Positions 47,893-50,366 of a DNA stretch of 50,366 bases are shown here, in pieces. The notes under the pieces were generated by a model. The model did no database searches and was not told where the DNA came from. It was given only the letters and a program-made list of their open reading frames with translations. The position numbers were made by a program, and so were the translations under genes. Every line of letters begins with the position of its first letter. Position 1 is the first letter of the stretch. Origin of the DNA: Actinomycetes bacterium (GTDB lineage: Bacteria > Actinomycetota > Actinomycetes > Actinomycetales > Cellulomonadaceae); NCBI GenBank assembly GCA_023432565.1, contig JAEYUL010000221.1, forward strand, positions 1-50,366, written 5' to 3'.

Positions 47893-49755
47893 TCAGTCCT
47901 CGCGGTCCCACGCGGGGCTGATTCCCCGCGCGTACTGGATGGCGTCGTTGCTGACGCCGGCGGCGACCATCGGCCACACCATCGAGTCGCGCGAGACCGT
48001 GAAGTCGACCACCACGGGGCGGTCGTCGATCTCCATCGCGCGCTTGATCGTCGCGTCGACGTCGGCCTTGGTCTCGCACCGCAGGCCCACCGCGCCGTAC
48101 GCGTCGGCGAGCTTGACGAAGTCCGGGACGCGCGCCGTGCCGTGGCCCGTGTGCAGGTCGGTGTTGGAGTAGCGCGACTCGTAGAACAGGGTCTGCCACT
48201 GGCGGACCATGCCGAGCGAGCTGTTGTTGACCACCGCGACCTTGATGGGGATCTCGTTGATCGTGCAGGGCGCGAGCTCCTGGTTGGTCATCTGGAAGCA
48301 GCCGTCGCCGTCGATCGCCCAGACGGTGCGCGACGGGTCGCCGACCTTCGCGCCCATCGCGGCGGGCACCGCGAAGCCCATCGTGCCCAGGCCGCCGGAG
48401 TTGACCCAGGAGCCGGGCCGCTCGTAGCGGATGAACTGCGCGGCCCACATCTGGTGCTGCCCGACGCCCGACACGAAGATCGACTCGGGGCCGGAGATCT
48501 CGCCGATGCGGGTGATGACGTGCTGCGGCGCGAGCAGGCCGTCGGTGGGCTCGTCGTAGCCGAGCGGGAACGTCGCGCGCCAGTCGTCGAGCTGCTTCCA
48601 CCACGCCTCGAGGTCGGGCCTGCCGTGCTGGGCGTGCTCGCGCTCGAGCTCGGGCAGCAGGTCGGCGATGACCTCGCGCAGGTCGCCCACGATCGGGACG
48701 TCGGCGCGCTTATTCTTGCCGATCTCGGCGGGGTCGATGTCGGCGTGCACGACGGTCGCACCGGGTGCGAACGACGCCAGCAGACCCGTGACGCGGTCGT
48801 CGAACCGCGCGCCGAGCGCGACCACGAGGTCGGCCTTCTGCAGCGCGGCCACCGCGGCGACCGTGCCGTGCATGCCGGGCATGCCGAGGTGCTGCGGGTG
48901 CGAGTCGGGCAGCGCGCCGCGGGCCATGAGGGTCGTGACGACCGGGGCGCCCGACGCGTCGGTCAGCCGGCGCAGCAGGTCGGACGCGCCCGCGCGGATC
49001 ACGCCGCCGCCCACGTACAGCACCGGCCGGCGCGACGTCGCGAGCAGCCGCGCGGCCTCGCGGATCTGCTTGGCGTGCGGCTTGGTCACCGGGTGGTAGC
49101 CCGGCAGGTTGACGTCCTGCGGCCACGAGAACGTGGTCTGCGCCTGCATGGCCGACTTGGCGATGTCGACGAGCACGGGGCCGGGGCGGCCCGACGACGC
49201 GACGTGGAACGCCTCGGCGATCGTGCGCGGGATGTCGTCGGGGTCGGTCACCAGGTAGTTGTGCTTGGTGATCGGGAGCGTGATGCCGACGATGTCGGCC
49301 TCCTGGAACGCGTCGGTGCCGATCATCGACGCACCGACCTGTCCGGTGATCGCGACCATCGGCACCGAGTCCATGTTGGCGTCGGCGATCGCGGTGACGA
49401 GGTTGGTCGCGCCAGGGCCCGACGTGGCCATGGTGACGCCGACCTTGCCCGACGAGTACGCGTAGCCCGCGGCCGCGTGCCCGCCGCCCTGCTCGTGCCG
49501 CACGAGGACGTGGCGCACGCGCGAGGAGTCCAGGAGCGGGTCGTACGGCGGCAGGAACGCGCCGCCCGGGATCCCGAACACGACCGCGACGCCCGCCTCC
49601 TCGAGCGAGCGGACGATCGACTGCGCGCCGGTGACCTTCTCGGGGCCGATGCGCTGCTCGCCGGCCGGCGCGTCGGTGCGCGGCGCCGCCTCGGCGGCCG
49701 GGCGCACGGGACGCACCGTGGCGCGCGGTGGTGCGGGATGGGGACCCTGAGCCAT
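47893..49755 (-). CDS. ilvB: acetolactate synthase large subunit
   Basis: 620 residues from ATG 49755, CAGGAG upstream. ThDP enzyme of Val, Leu and Ile synthesis. Catalytic Glu in VRHEQGGGHAAAGYA (near residue 90), GVTMATSGPGATNLVTAIADAN, QVGASMIGTDAFQEADI, FAD domain DLVVALGARFDDRVTG, and the ThDP-Mg site AIDGDGCFQMTNQEL...VVNNSSLGMVRQWQ. The N-terminal ~40 residues are Pro/Ala-rich and not conserved. The catalytic loop reads GGGHAAAGYA where most homologues have GAGHAAEGYA. First gene of ilvBNC, after an attenuator. Confidence 0.97.
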   Translation of the reverse strand: MAQGPHPAPPRATVRPVRPAAEAAPRTDAPAGEQRIGPEKVTGAQSIVRSLEEAGVAVVFGIPGGAFLPPYDPLLDSSRVRHVLVRHEQGGGHAAAGYAYSSGKVGVTMATSGPGATNLVTAIADANMDSVPMVAITGQVGASMIGTDAFQEADIVGITLPITKHNYLVTDPDDIPRTIAEAFHVASSGRPGPVLVDIAKSAMQAQTTFSWPQDVNLPGYHPVTKPHAKQIREAARLLATSRRPVLYVGGGVIRAGASDLLRRLTDASGAPVVTTLMARGALPDSHPQHLGMPGMHGTVAAVAALQKADLVVALGARFDDRVTGLLASFAPGATVVHADIDPAEIGKNKRADVPIVGDLREVIADLLPELEREHAQHGRPDLEAWWKQLDDWRATFPLGYDEPTDGLLAPQHVITRIGEISGPESIFVSGVGQHQMWAAQFIRYERPGSWVNSGGLGTMGFAVPAAMGAKVGDPSRTVWAIDGDGCFQMTNQELAPCTINEIPIKVAVVNNSSLGMVRQWQTLFYESRYSNTDLHTGHGTARVPDFVKLADAYGAVGLRCETKADVDATIKRAMEIDDRPVVVDFTVSRDSMVWPMVAAGVSNDAIQYARGISPAWDRED

Positions 49756-49826
49756 CGTCGTCTCCTGCGGGTCGAGTGCGGGTGTGGTCGTCCGGTGCGG
49801 GGTGCGCCGGGCGGCTGCCGGGCACG

Positions 49827-49866
49827 AAAAAGCCCCTCGACCCGGGCACCGGGATGGACGAGGGGC
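49827..49866 (-). terminator. attenuator terminator in the ilvB leader
   Basis: Minus-strand stem GCCCCTCG (49859-49866 with 49832-49839) extended by an inner CCCGG stem (49849-49853 with 49841-49845), followed by TTTTT (49827-49831). It lies between the leader peptide and ilvB. Confidence 0.85.
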
Positions 49867-49899
49867 GAGCGCGCGCGACGAGCGACCTGTGCGGTGGCG

Positions 49900-49941
49900 T
49901 CAGCCGGCGCGCTCAGGAAGTACTACGAGGATCATCTGCAC
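49900..49941 (-). CDS. ilvB leader peptide
   Basis: From GTG 49941 the peptide is MQMILVVLPERAG, or MILVVLPERAG from ATG 49935; the stop is TGA at 49900-49902. It is rich in Ile, Leu and Val codons (ATC CTC GTA GTA CTT), the end products of ilvBNC. With the terminator downstream it is a leader-peptide attenuator, as known for ilvBNC in Corynebacterium. Two successive GTA codons, rare in this GC-rich genome, would make the ribosome sensitive to valine supply. GTG is 7 nt after the -10. Confidence 0.85.
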   Translation of the reverse strand: MQMILVVLPERAG

Positions 49942-49948
49942 GTCGGCG

Positions 49949-49977
49949 ACCCTACGCCTGTCCCGTGCGGGTGTCAC
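49949..49977 (-). promoter_or_regulatory. promoter of the ilvBNC leader
   Basis: GTGACA (49972-49977), 17 nt, TAGGGT (49949-49954) on the minus strand, then 7 nt to GTG 49941, so the leader peptide is read from a leaderless transcript. The same -35 sequence and spacing occur upstream of the VIT gene. Confidence 0.7.
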
Positions 49978-50075
49978 ATCCCTCCCCCCTCGTCTCACAT
50001 CGTGGTTCACACGTCCACGGCGTGGAACGTCGCAGGGGATGGCGCGCGTGGGTGACGTTCGAGGGCATGACCGAG

Positions 50076-50335
50076 TCAGACCACGGCGCCCGACGCCCCC
50101 GACAGGCCCAGCACCACGACGCACAGCAGCGCGACGACCATCGCGAGCGTGAACGGCAACCGGCTGCGCCCGCCGCGCAGGCCGAGGACGCCGGCGACCA
50201 CCCCGGTCAGCACCGCCACCGCCCCGACCGTCGCGGCCGCACCCCGCGGGGGTCCCGGCGGCCCGAGCACGGCCACCACGACCGCCGCAGCGAGGACCGC
50301 CGGCGCCAGCACGCTCGTCGCACGCCGGCCCAGGC
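50076..50335 (-). CDS. partial membrane protein truncated by the contig end
   Basis: The minus-strand frame is open from the last genomic base to TGA at 50076-50078. It begins RLGRRATSVLAPAVLAAAVVVAVLGPPGPP and continues with hydrophobic segments (TVGAVAVLTGVVAGVLGLRGG and FTLAMVVALLCVVVLGLSGASG). A GTG at 50312 could start a complete 78-residue protein, but the frame is open to the end, so I call it a partial gene. No family recognised. Confidence 0.4.
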
Positions 50336-50366
50336 GTGTCTCTTATAAACATCTCCGAGCCCACGG
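50336..50366. other. sequencing adapter artefact (Nextera transposase end)
   Basis: The segment TCTCTTATAAACATCTCCGA (50339-50358) and the CCCACG after it match the Nextera read-2 transposase adapter (CTGTCTCTTATACACATCT plus CCGAGCCCACG) with one internal mismatch. On the reverse strand it encodes MGSEMFIRD, a known contamination peptide. True genomic sequence ends near 50335. Confidence 0.93.

Noticed and set aside
46048..50055. A 1335-codon open frame on the plus strand opposite ilvB, ilvN and ilvC
   Set aside because: It is antisense to three certain genes and has an Arg/Asp/Gly/Val-rich composition produced by reading GC-rich genes in another frame.
1..50335. CRISPR arrays, insertion sequences, prophage or toxin-antitoxin genes
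   Set aside because: No regular direct repeats, transposase or integrase motifs, or paired small toxin-like genes were found. The content is mostly conserved chromosomal genes.

Overview
The window is a contig end of about 50.3 kb from a very GC-rich bacterium. Dense, short-spaced genes, GTG starts, a Kgd-type 2-oxoglutarate dehydrogenase, a sigR-rsrA pair with an anti-sigma factor of the RsrA type, the 24-residue ribosomal protein bL37 and many leaderless genes point to an actinobacterium. Protein sequences look most like Micrococcales, probably Cellulomonas or a relative; that genus call is inference from memory of the families, not a search. The last 31 bases are not genomic: they match the Nextera transposase adapter.

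Layout. 1-3.4 kb: 3' part of kgd. 3.5-6 kb: a GlxA/AraC-type regulator divergent from a one-helix membrane protein, then an SGNH-fold protein that lacks its catalytic residues. 5.5-8.2 kb (minus strand): a DUF4097-padR operon with three ATATATCGCG-type boxes over its promoter, and an orphan pilT. 8.3-15.3 kb: bL37, then the conserved actinobacterial block sigR-rsrA (minus), DoxX-like protein, DUF2993-like protein, and aroA-rsgA-hisN-methyltransferase with 4-nt stop/start overlaps. 15.4-23.4 kb: HTH-SRPBCC pair, HAD phosphatase-gltX, a fumarylacetoacetase-family enzyme, a methyltransferase, two membrane proteins and a conserved protein often labelled a DNA glycosylase. 23.6-29 kb: an AspT/YidE-type transporter and a glycine-betaine/osmolyte ABC transporter (ATPase divergent from two permeases and a substrate-binding lipoprotein whose two halves are in swapped order). 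29-40.5 kb: flavin disulfide oxidoreductase, MpaB-type oxygenase, glutamine amidotransferase, Ski2-like helicase, a VIT-family metal transporter without its cytoplasmic metal-binding domain, YbaK, YccF, YggS, two DUF202 proteins, a lipoate-protein ligase with inverted domain order, and a PknH-sensor-like lipid-distal protein. 40.7-50 kb (minus strand): branched-chain amino acid biosynthesis, cimA, ilvE, leuB, ilvC, ilvN, ilvB.

The best regulatory content is in that last block. Both cimA and ilvB are preceded by a tiny leader peptide with branched-chain codons (MSPWTSIID and MILVVLPERAG) followed by a hairpin with a T run on the coding strand, i.e. ribosome-mediated attenuators. The ilvB case fits the known actinobacterial ilvBNC attenuator; the isoleucine leader on cimA is, to my knowledge, less described.

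Across the window at least a dozen genes start 6-8 nt after a TAnnnT hexamer with no ribosome binding site, so leaderless translation is a general feature here. No CRISPR array, insertion sequence, prophage, tRNA or rRNA was seen. I found no clearly new multi-gene system; the strongest unusual items are the permuted osmolyte-binding protein, the cimA attenuator, the VIT protein lacking its metal-binding domain, and the sigR long/short isoform arrangement behind a sigma-R consensus promoter.
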